From contig JANXBW010000032.1 of the NCBI GenBank assembly GCA_025060325.1, positions 1-46,548 of the forward strand: 46,548 bases of DNA. Reading direction: 5' to 3'. Each line of letters begins with the position of its first letter. Position 1 is the stretch's first letter. Position numbers and translations under genes: made by a program. Below the pieces are notes generated by a model. That model saw only the letters and a program-made list of their open reading frames with translations. It searched no databases and was not told the origin of the DNA. The stretch is from Thermoguttaceae bacterium. GTDB taxonomy: Bacteria > Planctomycetota > Planctomycetia > Pirellulales > Thermoguttaceae. Shown here piece by piece: positions 9,029 to 18,702 of this stretch.

Positions 9029-10384
9029 GTGAGCCGATCCGAGCCAATTGTCAGTGTCTCCGGGATGCGAGGGGTGGTGGGGAAGGAACTTCGGCCGGAA
9101 ACGGTTGTCTGTTATGTGGCAGCCGCCTGCCACATCCTGCCACCCGGAGAGGTCGTTGTTGGGCGGGACAGCCGGCCTAGTGGTCGTATCTTTTATCACG
9201 CCGTACTTGCCGCCTTGGCTGCTTGTGGACGAAAGGCGATTGACATCGGAATTGTGCCCACGCCGACGATCGGCGTTGTTGTGCGCCGGAGTGGGGCCGC
9301 AGGGGGCGTACAGATTACCGGAAGCCACAATCCGCCTGAACAAAACGGGATCAAGATCCTTGACGCTGAGGGCAAGATGCTCCCGGCCGAGCAGGCCCAG
9401 GAACTCGTGCAGGTTTTCCGCCAGTGCCGATTTGCGTACGCAACTTCGGCCGAGGGGGCAGGGAGCCATGTTGCCAATCGCCTGGCCGGGCTTTGGCACC
9501 TATCGGCTGTGCTTGATCTTGTGGATGTGGAGGCCATTAGGCGCCGACGGTTTCGCGTGCTTCTTGACGCAAACGGAGGCGCCGGCGGACCCCTCGCCCA
9601 GCGGCTCCTTAAACATTTAGGTTGCGAGGTTGTCGGGCTATATCTTGACGCGGATGGGTGCTTTTATCATCCGCCCGAACCGTTGGCAGAAAACCTCCTG
9701 TCCGTCGGGGAAATCGTCGCTGCCTCGCAAGTGGACGCAGGTTTTGTGCTCGATCCAGATGCTGATCGTTTAGGGGTCTTTGACAGCTGCGGGAAGTTCC
9801 TTGGGGAGGAGTACACGCTTAGCCTGTGTCTGCATCATGTGCTGCGAAAGCGCCGCGGCCCAATTGTTATCAACTGTGCAACGAGCTTGATGAATGAATG
9901 GATCGCTGCGCAGTTTGGGGTGCCTTGTTTTCGAGTACCTGTGGGCGAGGCAAATGTCGTGCGGGGGATGCGAGAGCATGGAGCCATCTTTGGAGGGGAA
10001 GGCAATGGTGGTCCCATCGACCCCCGGGTGGGATGGATCCGCGATAGCCTCGTTGGTATCGCGTTGATCCTGGAAGCCATGGCCACGGAGAATGCCTCTG
10101 TGCGGGAGTTGGCCGATCAGCTACCGCGGTTTGCCATGCGGAAGCTAAAAGTCTCGCTTGCTTCGGCCGATTTCGCAGAGAAAACAGAGCGGCTTATCCG
10201 GATGTTTCCCACGGCCCGGGTGGATCTTTCGGACGGCCTCCGTCTTGCGTGGGATGATCGCTGGCTGCTGTGCCGACCGAGCAATACCGAGCCAGTCGTC
10301 CGGGTTATTGCAGAGGGGCCGAGCGACCAAGTTGTTGACGATCTTTGTAGCCAGGCGTTGGCCACCCTCTCGGCTGATTCATAA
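9029..10384 (+). CDS. Phosphoglucosamine mutase-type phosphohexomutase
   Basis: This is an alpha-D-phosphohexomutase that moves phosphate between C6 and C1 of a hexose. Family resemblance points to glucosamine phosphate (cell-wall UDP-GlcNAc precursor), but phosphomannose or phosphoglucose cannot be excluded. All four signatures are present: the phosphoserine loop TGSHNP at about residues 97-102, the Mg site DPDADR at about 242-247, the sugar-specificity loop GEGNGG at about 324-329, and the phosphate-binding RPSNTEP at about 417-423. The length of 451 residues is normal. An AGGGAGG site at 9014-9020 fixes the GTG at 9029 as the start; an earlier in-frame GTG at 9020 overlaps that site. The gene is convergent with the peptidyl-prolyl isomerase gene 22 bp downstream. 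Confidence 0.9.
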   Translation: MSRSEPIVSVSGMRGVVGKELRPETVVCYVAAACHILPPGEVVVGRDSRPSGRIFYHAVLAALAACGRKAIDIGIVPTPTIGVVVRRSGAAGGVQITGSHNPPEQNGIKILDAEGKMLPAEQAQELVQVFRQCRFAYATSAEGAGSHVANRLAGLWHLSAVLDLVDVEAIRRRRFRVLLDANGGAGGPLAQRLLKHLGCEVVGLYLDADGCFYHPPEPLAENLLSVGEIVAASQVDAGFVLDPDADRLGVFDSCGKFLGEEYTLSLCLHHVLRKRRGPIVINCATSLMNEWIAAQFGVPCFRVPVGEANVVRGMREHGAIFGGEGNGGPIDPRVGWIRDSLVGIALILEAMATENASVRELADQLPRFAMRKLKVSLASADFAEKTERLIRMFPTARVDLSDGLRLAWDDRWLLCRPSNTEPVVRVIAEGPSDQVVDDLCSQALATLSADS

Positions 10385-10406
10385 ACGCACTGGGCTTGCA
10401 AGTGCT

Positions 10407-11855
10407 TTAACGCCGAGACTGAGCCCACATGCGGCGCCACGCAGCTACCTGCGGATCATCGTCGAAAACGGTCCAAATCGTCACTTGGGAGCGAAGTTCC
10501 GCAAGATAGTTGCGGATCTTTTCTCGACGCCTTTCGTCCACAATTCGCTTGCGAATTTCCGGTTGCGCGTCGGAAAAAGGCGTCCGAACAGCTTCTTGCC
10601 GCTCTAACACCCGAACGATGTAAAAGCGGTTGCCCACGCGAAAAATTTCGCTCCACATTCCTATCGGCAGGTGGAAGAGGACTTCCTCCAAAATGGGATC
10701 GACGAGCATAGAGCCTTTGGCCATCCAGTCGCGGCGAGCTCCCTCGCAGCGAGGCGGATCGGGCGGCTGATTGGCTAACGCCGCCTCAAGGGGCATCCCA
10801 GCCAGGAGCATGTTCCCCACAAGCGCAAGTCGTTCTCTGGCTTCCTGGCCTTCGCTGTACCGCGGCACGTTGACCCAGACTTCTTCCCAACGCACTTGGG
10901 CTGGCGTCTCAAACTCGTGAATATGGGTCTGATAATAGGCCAGGAGCTCAGCTGGGTCAGGCTCGGCGATTGGCCCGATCGCGTGATGGAGCCATTGGGA
11001 AGCAATCGCTCGCTCGATGTAAAGCCGGCGCTCTTGATCTAATGAGCCACCCCACTCTTCAAGCTTGGCCCGATATGCGTCAACGGAGCCAAATTTGCCC
11101 TCTTTGACCCGCCGGGGGAGTTCTTCCTCCTCGAAAGCGGCAGTGAGGCGTTTTTCGATTTCGCCCATCCGCTCGGCCGGGATCCGCTGTTTGGCGGCCA
11201 GGTATAAAAGCCGCGTCTCCACAAGTTGATCAAGAATTCGCACCGTGGCCATTCGCTCAAGCACGGGCCATTCCCGCGGAGGGACCGAACCTTTCCGCTC
11301 TTCCATCACCTCGGCCACAGCCGGCCGAACATCCTTTGCCAAAATCCAACTGCTTCCCACCTGGGCGAGGATTTCCACGTCATCCAAGCGCCGAAGTTCC
11401 GCCACCGGGGCCTGCGGCACCGGGAAACTGCTCCCCGGTGGAGCTGGAACGACCGAGGCAGAGATGGGGTTAACTTGCCCCGGCAAAGTCGGGACAAAAT
11501 TTGGGGGAGAGCCCAAAGGTTCCGGCGGAGGTTCAAAGCCCTCCATCTGCGGGTAATGGCCGCCAATCCCGAAAAACGAGGAAGGCTGAGTAGTCTCGGA
11601 AGACGCGGCTTGGGGAGGTGGGGGGAAGCTCGGCGGGACTATCGCCCCGGGAGGCGAGCTTTGTACGGTAACGGTGAAATCCCGGGCGGAAGCCCCCGAA
11701 GGAGTTTGAGCTTCCACGCATATGCCTGTAATAAGTAGAAGCAGCGGAGGTAGACAAATTTGCGCGCAAATTTGATTCAGCCCCGCCAGGCCCCCCTGAG
11801 AAACTGCGGCGGGTTTTACACGGCAGAGCACCTCAGCAGTTAAGACTTGCTCCAT
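10407..11855 (-). CDS. Exported SurA-like peptidyl-prolyl isomerase (parvulin type)
   Basis: This is probably a periplasmic folding helper for envelope proteins. The 482-residue protein begins with a hydrophobic signal segment (about residues 28-46, ending near CVEAQ). A Pro/Ser/Gly-rich linker runs to about 155. A SurA-like N-terminal helical chaperone region (about 155-300) follows, beginning with the ILAQVGSSWILAKDV type motif. A PpiC/rotamase domain (about 310-430) contains VRWEEVWV, KGSMLVDPILEEVLFHLPIGMWSEIFRVGNRFYIVRV. The C-terminal helical tail is basic. The ATG at 11855 has no strong ribosome binding site, and the N-terminal 25 residues before the hydrophobic core are longer than usual, so the true start may lie slightly downstream. 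The family call is solid; partner proteins are unknown. Confidence 0.85.
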   Translation of the reverse strand: MEQVLTAEVLCRVKPAAVSQGGLAGLNQICAQICLPPLLLLITGICVEAQTPSGASARDFTVTVQSSPPGAIVPPSFPPPPQAASSETTQPSSFFGIGGHYPQMEGFEPPPEPLGSPPNFVPTLPGQVNPISASVVPAPPGSSFPVPQAPVAELRRLDDVEILAQVGSSWILAKDVRPAVAEVMEERKGSVPPREWPVLERMATVRILDQLVETRLLYLAAKQRIPAERMGEIEKRLTAAFEEEELPRRVKEGKFGSVDAYRAKLEEWGGSLDQERRLYIERAIASQWLHHAIGPIAEPDPAELLAYYQTHIHEFETPAQVRWEEVWVNVPRYSEGQEARERLALVGNMLLAGMPLEAALANQPPDPPRCEGARRDWMAKGSMLVDPILEEVLFHLPIGMWSEIFRVGNRFYIVRVLERQEAVRTPFSDAQPEIRKRIVDERRREKIRNYLAELRSQVTIWTVFDDDPQVAAWRRMWAQSRR

Positions 11856-12598
11856 CTACTGGACTGCGTGGTGGTTATGACGAGGCTGTTACCAAAGTTT
11901 TCCGGCGAAATCTAGCGCTCTTTTTACTCCTAGGGGCCTCAAACGCCCCAGCGAGGCAGCCCCAGGGGCCCCGGATAGAGCTTCAGAAGAACCTAGTTCG
12001 AGCAGAAACGCGGTTGGAGCTTTTCTTTGTTCGAATTGCGGTTACCCCCTCATCCCTGAGCGAGCAAGACGGGCCATTACTCCCGAGAGAGTGTTTTGGC
12101 CGGACGAAAATTTCCCATGAGGTGCTCACCTTCGCTTGAAGAGGTTTTCTGCCTGTTGCAAAAGCTTTTCTGGTCGCGACGACCCCCAAGAAAAGTAGAT
12201 TTTCTTGATAAGATCGCTAATTGATAGGCTCCTAGCGGATCCGGCAGCCCCCGCCGAGCTAATTTTGCTCGATCCCATGCCCTTTCCGGACAGTTTCTCC
12301 GTGGCCAGCAAGCTTAGGCACACAAAGGGCTTTTTCAAATAGTTCGGGCCCGATTTAAACCTCTCGCAGTACCTTTTGTGGTCTGCGAGGTGCGGTAGGT
12401 GAAACCGAGTAGCTCCTTTCGCCCCGCTTCTTATCCCCGGGAGAAAGCCACATTTCGGAGCCGAGCCGCCCCGCCGGGTTTGTTATCCTTCGACAAAAAG
12501 GCCAGCCCGGACCAACCCCACGCCGAGCGTCTTCCCCGGATGGCGATTGAAACGGCGACAAATATTAGGGATCCCCCGGGGCGAGGGGCAATTGCGGT
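11856..12598. other. Intergenic region, nothing seen
   Basis: These are 743 bp between two minus-strand genes (downstream of mfd, upstream of the isomerase gene). They hold only short unsupported frames. The promoter for the isomerase gene should lie here, but I cannot place it. Confidence 0.4.
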
Positions 12599-15500
12599 TT
12601 AGCTGGTCTCGGCTGGCCGGAGGAAATGCTTTAGCTCCCGCAATAATCCGGGGCCTTTAAGCACTCCGCGCGGAAGCGGCAAGTAGGCGGAGCGCTGGTC
12701 GACTATTCGTAGCCGGCCCCCCGATCGTCTAACAAGCTCCTCCACCAGGGCCCGAATCAAGTATCTGAAGACAACGAATTGGTCTTCGATCCGAATGGAA
12801 CAAATCGCCCACCGCTGGGCTGCCAAACGGAGCTCGGCCACTTGGAACAGATTCACCGCCTCCGGGGGTAGCGGGCCGAACCGGTCCACGACCGTCTCCC
12901 GCAGTTGAGCCAGCTCTTCCTCGGTAGAAACTTTCGCCAACTGGCGATAAAGATCGACCTTTGTGCGAAGGTCCGAGACATAACTTTTCGGCAGAAACGC
13001 CGAACAGGGCAGATTGATCTCCACATCGAACTGCGGCTTAGGCGGCAGATTCTTAAGTTGGCGAACCGCCTGTTCGAGGAGCTGACAATAAAGTTCGTAT
13101 CCCACCCGGGCAATATGGCCGCTTTGCTCGCGACCTAAGATGTTGCCCACACCTCGAATTTCAAGATCCCGCATAGCGATGTGAAAGCCCGCGCCTAGTT
13201 CGCTGTATTCTTCAATGGCCCGAAGTCGACGGGCTGCCTGCGGGGTGATTGGCTTGCCAGGATCAAGGAGCAAATAGCAGTAAGCCCGGTACTTGTAACG
13301 ACCGACACGCCCCCTCAACTGATGCAGATCGGCAAGGCCATAGCGATCTGCCTCGTTGATAAAAATCGTATTCACCGTCGGAATGTCCAGGCCATTCTCC
13401 ACGATCGTCGTCGCGACAAGCATGTCATATTTGTGCCGGAGGAAATCCAGCATCACTTCCTCCAGTTCGTCGTCAGGCATTTTCGCATGGGCGACTGCGA
13501 TTCGTGCCTCCGGCACAATAACTTGTAGTTGGGCGGCCATCTCGTAGATGTCGAACACACGGTTGTGAATGAAAAACACCTGGCCTTGCCGGCTTAGCTC
13601 GCGGAGGACAGCGTGCCGAATGATCTTCGGATCAAACCTTACGACACACGTCTCTACCGCCAAGCGGTCTTGAGGCGGCGTATGCAAGGCGGAGATATCT
13701 CGTAAACCGATCAGGGCCATATGGAGTGTCCGCGGGATTGGCGTGGCAGTCATTGTCAATACGTCTACAGTTTTGCGTAAGGACTTGAGCCTTTCTTTTA
13801 GTTCCACGCCAAACCGCTGTTCTTCGTCGATTATCAACAGGCCCAGGTTGTGAAACTGAACATCCTTTGATGCCAGCCGGTGTGTGCCGATGACAATGTC
13901 AATCGTTCCGGCCGCCAATTCCTCGATGATTCGCTTTTGCTCCTTCGGGGGGACAAAACGCGAGAGCATAGCGATGCGGAAGGGAAACGCGGCCATCCGG
14001 CTGGTGAAGGTCCGGTAATGCTGCTCGGCCAAGACGGTTGTAGGCACAAGCACCGCGACCTGATAACCCGCGTCAACGGCCTTGAAAGCCGCCCGCATCG
14101 CTAGTTCGGTCTTTCCGAACCCCACATCGCCGCAGAGCAATCGGTCCATCGGCCGCGGCCGGCACATGTCCGCTTTGATTTCGCCAATGGCTTTAAGTTG
14201 ATCCGGCGTCTCCGGAAAAGGAAAGGAAGCGTCAAAAAGTTGTTGCCATTCGCTGTCAGGGGGAAAAGCAATGCCCGGCTGAGTGGCGCGGATTGCTTGC
14301 AATTCCAAGAGCTCGGCGGCAAAGTCGGTGACGGCCGCGAGCGCTTCTTTCTTTTGCCGTTCCCACTTGACGCCCCCTAACTTCGACAGGGGCGGCCGGC
14401 GCTTCCGGGGACCTAAGTATTTGTGGACAAGCGAGATCTTCGACGCCGGCACGTAGAGGAGCGTCTCATCCGCAAACTCAAGAACAAGATGTTCCTCCTG
14501 GTACTCGCCTTTGCGAAGGAGCCTGATCCCCCGATAACGGGCGATCCCGTACGCCACATGGACCACCAAGTCCCCTTCCCGCAACTCGGCGAAACTGTCA
14601 ATCGGCTCACTGGGAAGCCGGGTCACCGGCCGGCGGATTTCTTGCCTCGACAAAAGCTCGCCAGCGCTCAGGACACATATGTTGGCGTCAACAAGCCGAA
14701 AGCCCTGGTGAAGCTTCCCCAAGACCCAGTGAAGACGTCCGTCGCCTGCAAGCTGCGATCGGGCAAAAAGCTCCCCAAGCCGGGTTATCTCCGCTTCTGT
14801 TTCGCAAACAAGATACACCTCTTGAGACCCAGCAATCTCATCTATTTCTGAACAAACGCGGTCCATTTGTCCGCTGAGTCTTTCCACCGAGCCAGCTCGG
14901 ACCTTCCAGGTCGGACCATAAACTGCAGGGGCAAAAGTCCACAGACAGGCCCGGCCAAACTGGGATATCCTCTCGGCAAGCGAACCAAAGCTAAAAAGAC
15001 CTTGCGGGGAGTCTTGCCGCTCCAGGAATAGGCGATGTTCCTCCCGGGTCCGAGCTGGCTCAACAAGGACCACCACAGCCTCGGCAGGGAGATGGTGGCA
15101 AAGAGAGGCGGTTTCCGGCTTGTCTAAACCGATGAGGCTAATGGTGATTCGATCTTGTCGCGAGACACTTCGCTGGCTAGCCAGATCAAAAGTGCGGATG
15201 GATTCGATCTGATCGTCCCACAATTCCAGGCGGACAGGTTGAGGCGAATTGGGAGCGAAGATGTCAACAATGCACCCGCGGATCGAGAATTCACCCGGCC
15301 ACTGCACCACCGGTACACCAACAAAACCGTGTTGTCCCAGCCGCTCCCGAAAGTTCTCAAGGTCAAGAACTTGTCCTACCTCAAAAGTGACCCGCGCTTG
15401 CCTAAGCTCGTAAGGGGCATGCACGGGCTGAGCTAATGCCTGGATTGATGCCACCACAAAATCGGGTGGATCATCCGAGCCGAGGGCCTCTAGCACTTGC

Positions 15501-15832
15501 AAGCGCTGACTAAATGCCTCGTCCCGAAGAGTTCGCTCCCCGGCCGGTTTTTCCCACGGCACAAACCGATAGATGTGCCCAGAGGTAAAAAGCGCCAGGT
15601 CGTCGACAAAGTTTTCCGCCTCATCCGGAGTGGGGAGCACCACGACAATCGGCCGAAAGTCAAGCTCCCGCAGGACTGCTGTAACCAATGCACTGGAAGA
15701 CCCCCACACTCCGTCGACGTGAACTTCGCCCTTGCCGCTAAGACAGTCCGCTAAGAGGTCTCGCGGAGCAGAGTCTCTGAGCAAATGAACAAGATGGCGT
15801 AACTCAGCGACAGCCTTGCAGGTTGTACTCAT
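12599..15832 (-). CDS. mfd: Transcription-repair coupling factor Mfd
   Basis: This is a DNA translocase that removes stalled RNA polymerase at lesions and recruits UvrA for strand-specific excision repair. The 1077 residues are slightly shorter than the E. coli protein. The N-terminal UvrB-homology module has a degenerate Walker A (VWGSSSALV) and the FVPWE.P segment. The RNA polymerase interaction domain lies around residues 410-490 and contains GDLVVHVAYGIARYRGI. The RecG-like motor has Walker A GDVGFGKTE (about 566-574) and DEEQRFGV (about 668-675). It continues with TATPIPRTL, VATTIVENGLDIP, HQLRGRVGR and the relay motif region ending FHIAMRDLEIRGVGNILG. The C-terminal UvrA-binding domain follows. 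It lies 42 bp downstream of lipA and is probably cotranscribed. Confidence 0.97.
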   Translation of the reverse strand: MSTTCKAVAELRHLVHLLRDSAPRDLLADCLSGKGEVHVDGVWGSSSALVTAVLRELDFRPIVVVLPTPDEAENFVDDLALFTSGHIYRFVPWEKPAGERTLRDEAFSQRLQVLEALGSDDPPDFVVASIQALAQPVHAPYELRQARVTFEVGQVLDLENFRERLGQHGFVGVPVVQWPGEFSIRGCIVDIFAPNSPQPVRLELWDDQIESIRTFDLASQRSVSRQDRITISLIGLDKPETASLCHHLPAEAVVVLVEPARTREEHRLFLERQDSPQGLFSFGSLAERISQFGRACLWTFAPAVYGPTWKVRAGSVERLSGQMDRVCSEIDEIAGSQEVYLVCETEAEITRLGELFARSQLAGDGRLHWVLGKLHQGFRLVDANICVLSAGELLSRQEIRRPVTRLPSEPIDSFAELREGDLVVHVAYGIARYRGIRLLRKGEYQEEHLVLEFADETLLYVPASKISLVHKYLGPRKRRPPLSKLGGVKWERQKKEALAAVTDFAAELLELQAIRATQPGIAFPPDSEWQQLFDASFPFPETPDQLKAIGEIKADMCRPRPMDRLLCGDVGFGKTELAMRAAFKAVDAGYQVAVLVPTTVLAEQHYRTFTSRMAAFPFRIAMLSRFVPPKEQKRIIEELAAGTIDIVIGTHRLASKDVQFHNLGLLIIDEEQRFGVELKERLKSLRKTVDVLTMTATPIPRTLHMALIGLRDISALHTPPQDRLAVETCVVRFDPKIIRHAVLRELSRQGQVFFIHNRVFDIYEMAAQLQVIVPEARIAVAHAKMPDDELEEVMLDFLRHKYDMLVATTIVENGLDIPTVNTIFINEADRYGLADLHQLRGRVGRYKYRAYCYLLLDPGKPITPQAARRLRAIEEYSELGAGFHIAMRDLEIRGVGNILGREQSGHIARVGYELYCQLLEQAVRQLKNLPPKPQFDVEINLPCSAFLPKSYVSDLRTKVDLYRQLAKVSTEEELAQLRETVVDRFGPLPPEAVNLFQVAELRLAAQRWAICSIRIEDQFVVFRYLIRALVEELVRRSGGRLRIVDQRSAYLPLPRGVLKGPGLLRELKHFLRPAETS

Positions 15833-15874
15833 ACTCGTCGTGCGTGCACCGAAAAGTCTACGGGCAGCTGCCCG

Positions 15875-16753
15875 TCATTTGTCCGCGCAGGCGTGCTGAA
15901 ACATTTCTGCCGCATGATAACTGGAGCGAACAAATGGTCCGGAGGCCACTTCGCGAAACCCCAGGCGGCGGGCTAGCTCGCCAAGCCACTCAAATTCCTC
16001 GGGCGGGACATATCGGGCCACTGGCATCTGTGCCGGCGAAGGTCGAAGGTATTGCCCAATCGTGACCATCTGACAGCCTGCGTCGGCTAGCTCGGCCAAG
16101 GACTCAAGCACTTCCTCTACCGTTTCGCCCAAGCCGAGCATAAGGCCAGTCTTCCTGCCCATCTCAGGCGCAAGTTCGCGGATGCGTCGGAAGATCGTCA
16201 GCGTCCATCGATAATTAGCTTGAGGACCGCGAACACTTCGATATAGCCGTGGAACTGTCTCCGTGTTGTAGTTGTACACATCGGGGCGAGCTTCAATCAG
16301 GCTGTCCAAGGCAGCGAGATTGCCGCCCAAGTCGGAAGGCAGAATCTCAATCGTGACATCCCCGCGACGGCGAATTTCTTCAATAGTGCGAATGAATTGC
16401 GAGGCGCCGCCGTCGGGGAGATCATCTCGGGTGACACAGGTCAGGACCACGTGCCGGAGTCCCAGCCGATAAACTGCTTCTGCCACACGGCGTGGCTCGT
16501 CGGGGTCAGGGGGTAGAGGTTTTCCCTTTCGCACACTACAGAAACGGCAACCCCTCGTGCAAATATCGCCGAGAATAAGGAACGTGGCGGTGCGATGGGC
16601 GTAACACTCTGGCCGGTTGGGGCAACGGGCCTCCTCGCATACGGTATGGAGCTTAAGTTCCTGAAGCACCTGGGCAGTAAAATGGTTAACGTCGCCCTTG
16701 GGGAGTTTTCGCTTCAGCCAGCGGGGAAGCCGAGACGCCTCCGCGGGCACCAT
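15875..16753 (-). CDS. lipA: Lipoyl synthase
   Basis: This radical SAM enzyme inserts two sulfur atoms into protein-bound octanoyl groups to make lipoyl cofactors of 2-oxoacid dehydrogenases and the glycine cleavage system. Both iron-sulfur clusters are visible: the auxiliary-cluster cysteines in CEEARCPNRPEC (residues 39, 44, 50) and the radical SAM triad CTRGCRFC (65, 69, 72). The C-terminal RSSYHA serine ligand of the auxiliary cluster is also present. The ATG at 16751-16753 gives a 292-residue protein starting MVPAEASRLPRWLKRKLP, which matches the usual LipA start. An in-frame ATG at 16900 would add 49 residues that do not look like LipA. It is transcribed toward mfd (42 bp gap) and divergently from smpB. 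Confidence 0.95.
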   Translation of the reverse strand: MVPAEASRLPRWLKRKLPKGDVNHFTAQVLQELKLHTVCEEARCPNRPECYAHRTATFLILGDICTRGCRFCSVRKGKPLPPDPDEPRRVAEAVYRLGLRHVVLTCVTRDDLPDGGASQFIRTIEEIRRRGDVTIEILPSDLGGNLAALDSLIEARPDVYNYNTETVPRLYRSVRGPQANYRWTLTIFRRIRELAPEMGRKTGLMLGLGETVEEVLESLAELADAGCQMVTIGQYLRPSPAQMPVARYVPPEEFEWLGELARRLGFREVASGPFVRSSYHAAEMFQHACADK

Positions 16754-17197
16754 GCCCCTGCCACACCCCGTCAGGGGCAACTCCTGCTCGCTAGGGCGAA
16801 TGTCGTTATTGGGAATTCGGTCGAGATTAATTTCCACGCGTTTATCCCCGTCTTGGTACCGTGCCGGTCCGGCGTCCCTTTGGCCGCCAAAGGGTATCAT
16901 ACACAGCCGACCGGGCTGCAGATTCTGGCCAAGATTTTGTCGCCAACCTGAGCCAGGAGAAATGGACGTTCAGCTCGGACGCCGCGAGCGGTTCGACTTA
17001 AATGGCTATTTAGTGGCGGCTCCAACAACGGCAAGTTCTGCAAGGTTTTGCGGAGAATTCTACTAGCGGAAACTCCCGCGAGCGGGAGAGCTTTCGACGG
17101 ACCAAAACAGCCGGGTCGGCAGTGGCCGAGCGTTGGCCTTTTGATGCGGGGCTCGGGAAGCGGCGTGAGGTGTGCCCAATAAAGGCGGACAGATGCC
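16754..17197. other. Divergent lipA-smpB intergenic region
   Basis: This spacer must hold promoters for both genes, though I cannot place them. It contains a compact hairpin, CTCCCGC/GCGGGAG at 17073-17088 with a tight loop, and flanking GAAA/TTTC that could lengthen the stem. The hairpin lies about 110 bp before smpB and its role is unknown. Confidence 0.4.
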
Positions 17198-17686
17198 ATG
17201 GCCAAAGAGAAGTCTGGTCAATCCGGGAGGACGCAGCCGGATATCAAATTGGTGGCGGAGAATCGCAAAGCCCGCTCCAAGTTTGAGGTCTTGGATACGC
17301 TCGAGTGCGGTTTGGTCCTGCAAGGGAGCGAGGTGAAGAGCCTCCGGCAAGGGGGTGTTTCGCTCGATGAGGCATATGCCCGCTACCGTGACGGGGAGAT
17401 GTGGCTTGTGGGGTGCTATATTCCGGAATATCCGCAAGCCAATCAATTTAATCATGATCCGACGCGGCCTCGGAAGCTGCTGATGCACAAGCGCGAGATT
17501 CGTCGGTTTGCTGGCCGTGCTCAAGAAAAAGGATTAACTTTGGTCCCGCTTAAAATCTACTTTAGGAGTGGAAAAGCTAAGGTTCTGATCGGGTTATGCC
17601 GGGGATTAAAGCTCCACGATAAGCGCGAAAAAATCCGGGAGCGGGAAGCCCAGCGGGCCATCCAGCGGGCATTGCGGCGAAGATAG
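17198..17686 (+). CDS. smpB: SsrA-binding protein SmpB
   Basis: SmpB binds tmRNA and delivers it to stalled ribosomes for trans-translation. The 162-residue protein has the oligonucleotide-binding barrel signatures ENRKARSKFEVLDTLECGLVLQGSEVKSLRQG near the N terminus. The motif YIPEYPQANQFNHDPTRPRKLL-type core and LVPLKIYFRSGKAKVLIGLCRGLKLHDKR follow. The basic C-terminal tail (REREAQRAIQRALRRR) is the part that enters the ribosomal A site. AAAGGCGGA sits about 10 bases upstream of the ATG. A strong hairpin follows five bases after the stop. I looked for the tmRNA gene in the 1 kb downstream and did not find one. Confidence 0.97.
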   Translation: MAKEKSGQSGRTQPDIKLVAENRKARSKFEVLDTLECGLVLQGSEVKSLRQGGVSLDEAYARYRDGEMWLVGCYIPEYPQANQFNHDPTRPRKLLMHKREIRRFAGRAQEKGLTLVPLKIYFRSGKAKVLIGLCRGLKLHDKREKIREREAQRAIQRALRRR

Positions 17687-17691
17687 GTTGT

Positions 17692-17730
17692 CCCCCTCTT
17701 TGAGCATGCGGTGAGTGCTTGGAGAGGGGG
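17692..17730 (+). terminator. Hairpin just after smpB, likely transcript end
   Basis: CCCCCTCT (17692-17699) pairs with AGAGGGGG (17723-17730). Two wobble pairs and an inner AGCA/TGCT stem extend it to about 15 bp around a GC-rich loop. It starts five bases after the smpB stop. There is no T run on either side, so it may be a Rho-dependent or RNA-stabilising 3' hairpin rather than a classic intrinsic terminator. Confidence 0.5.
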
Positions 17731-18702
17731 CGTTACGGGCCAGGTCGTGCCTTCGGAACGCTTTTTACGGGCATGTTCAAAACAGGATGCTGGCCGGAGG
17801 TCTTTGGGGCAAGTACTGGGACCTGGCTCCTGAGCGTGAAAGCGGGGTCCGGGTAGCCGGGGGACCACGTCGGGCACCGCGGGTGACAAGGTTGTTTGGA
17901 TTATTGGCGAGAGTGCTGGCCAGTAAGCGGTCCATTCGATGAATGTCGTTTTTTCGTGATCGCCGGGGGGCGAATGGCGGGCAAAGTTCATTTGCGTTTG
18001 TCCCTGATGGAACTCTTTATTGGCAAGAAACTACTTTCTTCGTGTATCGTCCGAACTTCTCTATGCTCGGTTCCTGCTGCTGCCGGCAAAGGGGGACGAG
18101 TTCTTAGGAGGGCCCGCCGCTTTTAAGCTGCTCGCCCGGTCCGACCAACTTGGGTAATGTCTACTTCCGGCAGTCCAGACGAACTTCCTCGCGGCTCTTC
18201 AACCCAAACGATTGGGTAACCGCACTTGCTACCCATTGGGCGACGGCTCTTTTAAATCCCATGGCCGGAGCAGTTGTTTGGAGGCACGCCCCTAGTCCAG
18301 CCCCCGGTCCCACACCTCGAATAACAGCACGGCTTCAAACCGCGAAAGCGGGATCATCTTAGCTTCCCTGATCGGCACTTCTGGATCAGCCCCCATTCCA
18401 AACAAGGCTTGGCAGGTGGAAGTCGGCCTCCTTCCGTAGGTGGGGAAGGACGCTTTGGATTATCGGGAATCTCCCGTCCCGGAACCTGGGAATCAATCGG
18501 GTCGTAGAATTGGGTGATGCTTGTGAGCACCTTGGCAAGAAAGTTGCTCACGTTGGGGTTGAATTCCCCTCGGTGTGGGAGCTGGAAGCCCCGACCCCGT
18601 CGGCATTGCAAAGTGCGAAAATAGGTTGGGGGCCGTTTCGGCTTAGCTCCCGCTATGCTTCCCTGACGATCGCCAACTTAATCCAACTTCGAAGGTGCAG
18701 CG
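17731..18702. other. Intergenic region, no gene seen
   Basis: This is nearly 1 kb between smpB and the ABC ATPase gene. No tmRNA ends, tRNA-like acceptor arm or tag-peptide frame could be found. Short frames on both strands lack start signals. The promoter of the ABC cassette presumably lies toward its right end. Confidence 0.4.

Noticed and set aside
10386-10405. GCACT/AGTGC inverted repeat between convergent genes as a terminator
   Set aside because: Stem of only five pairs with a nine-base loop and a poor T run; not convincing.
16754-16900. N-terminal extension of lipoyl synthase to ATG 16900
   Set aside because: The added 49 residues do not resemble LipA N termini, while the ATG at 16753 gives the expected start just before the RLPRWLK motif.
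17731-18702. Possible tmRNA gene next to smpB
   Set aside because: No 5' and 3' ends forming a tRNA-like acceptor stem, no T-arm with TTCGA in the right place and no tag-peptide frame ending in ALAA-like residues were found.
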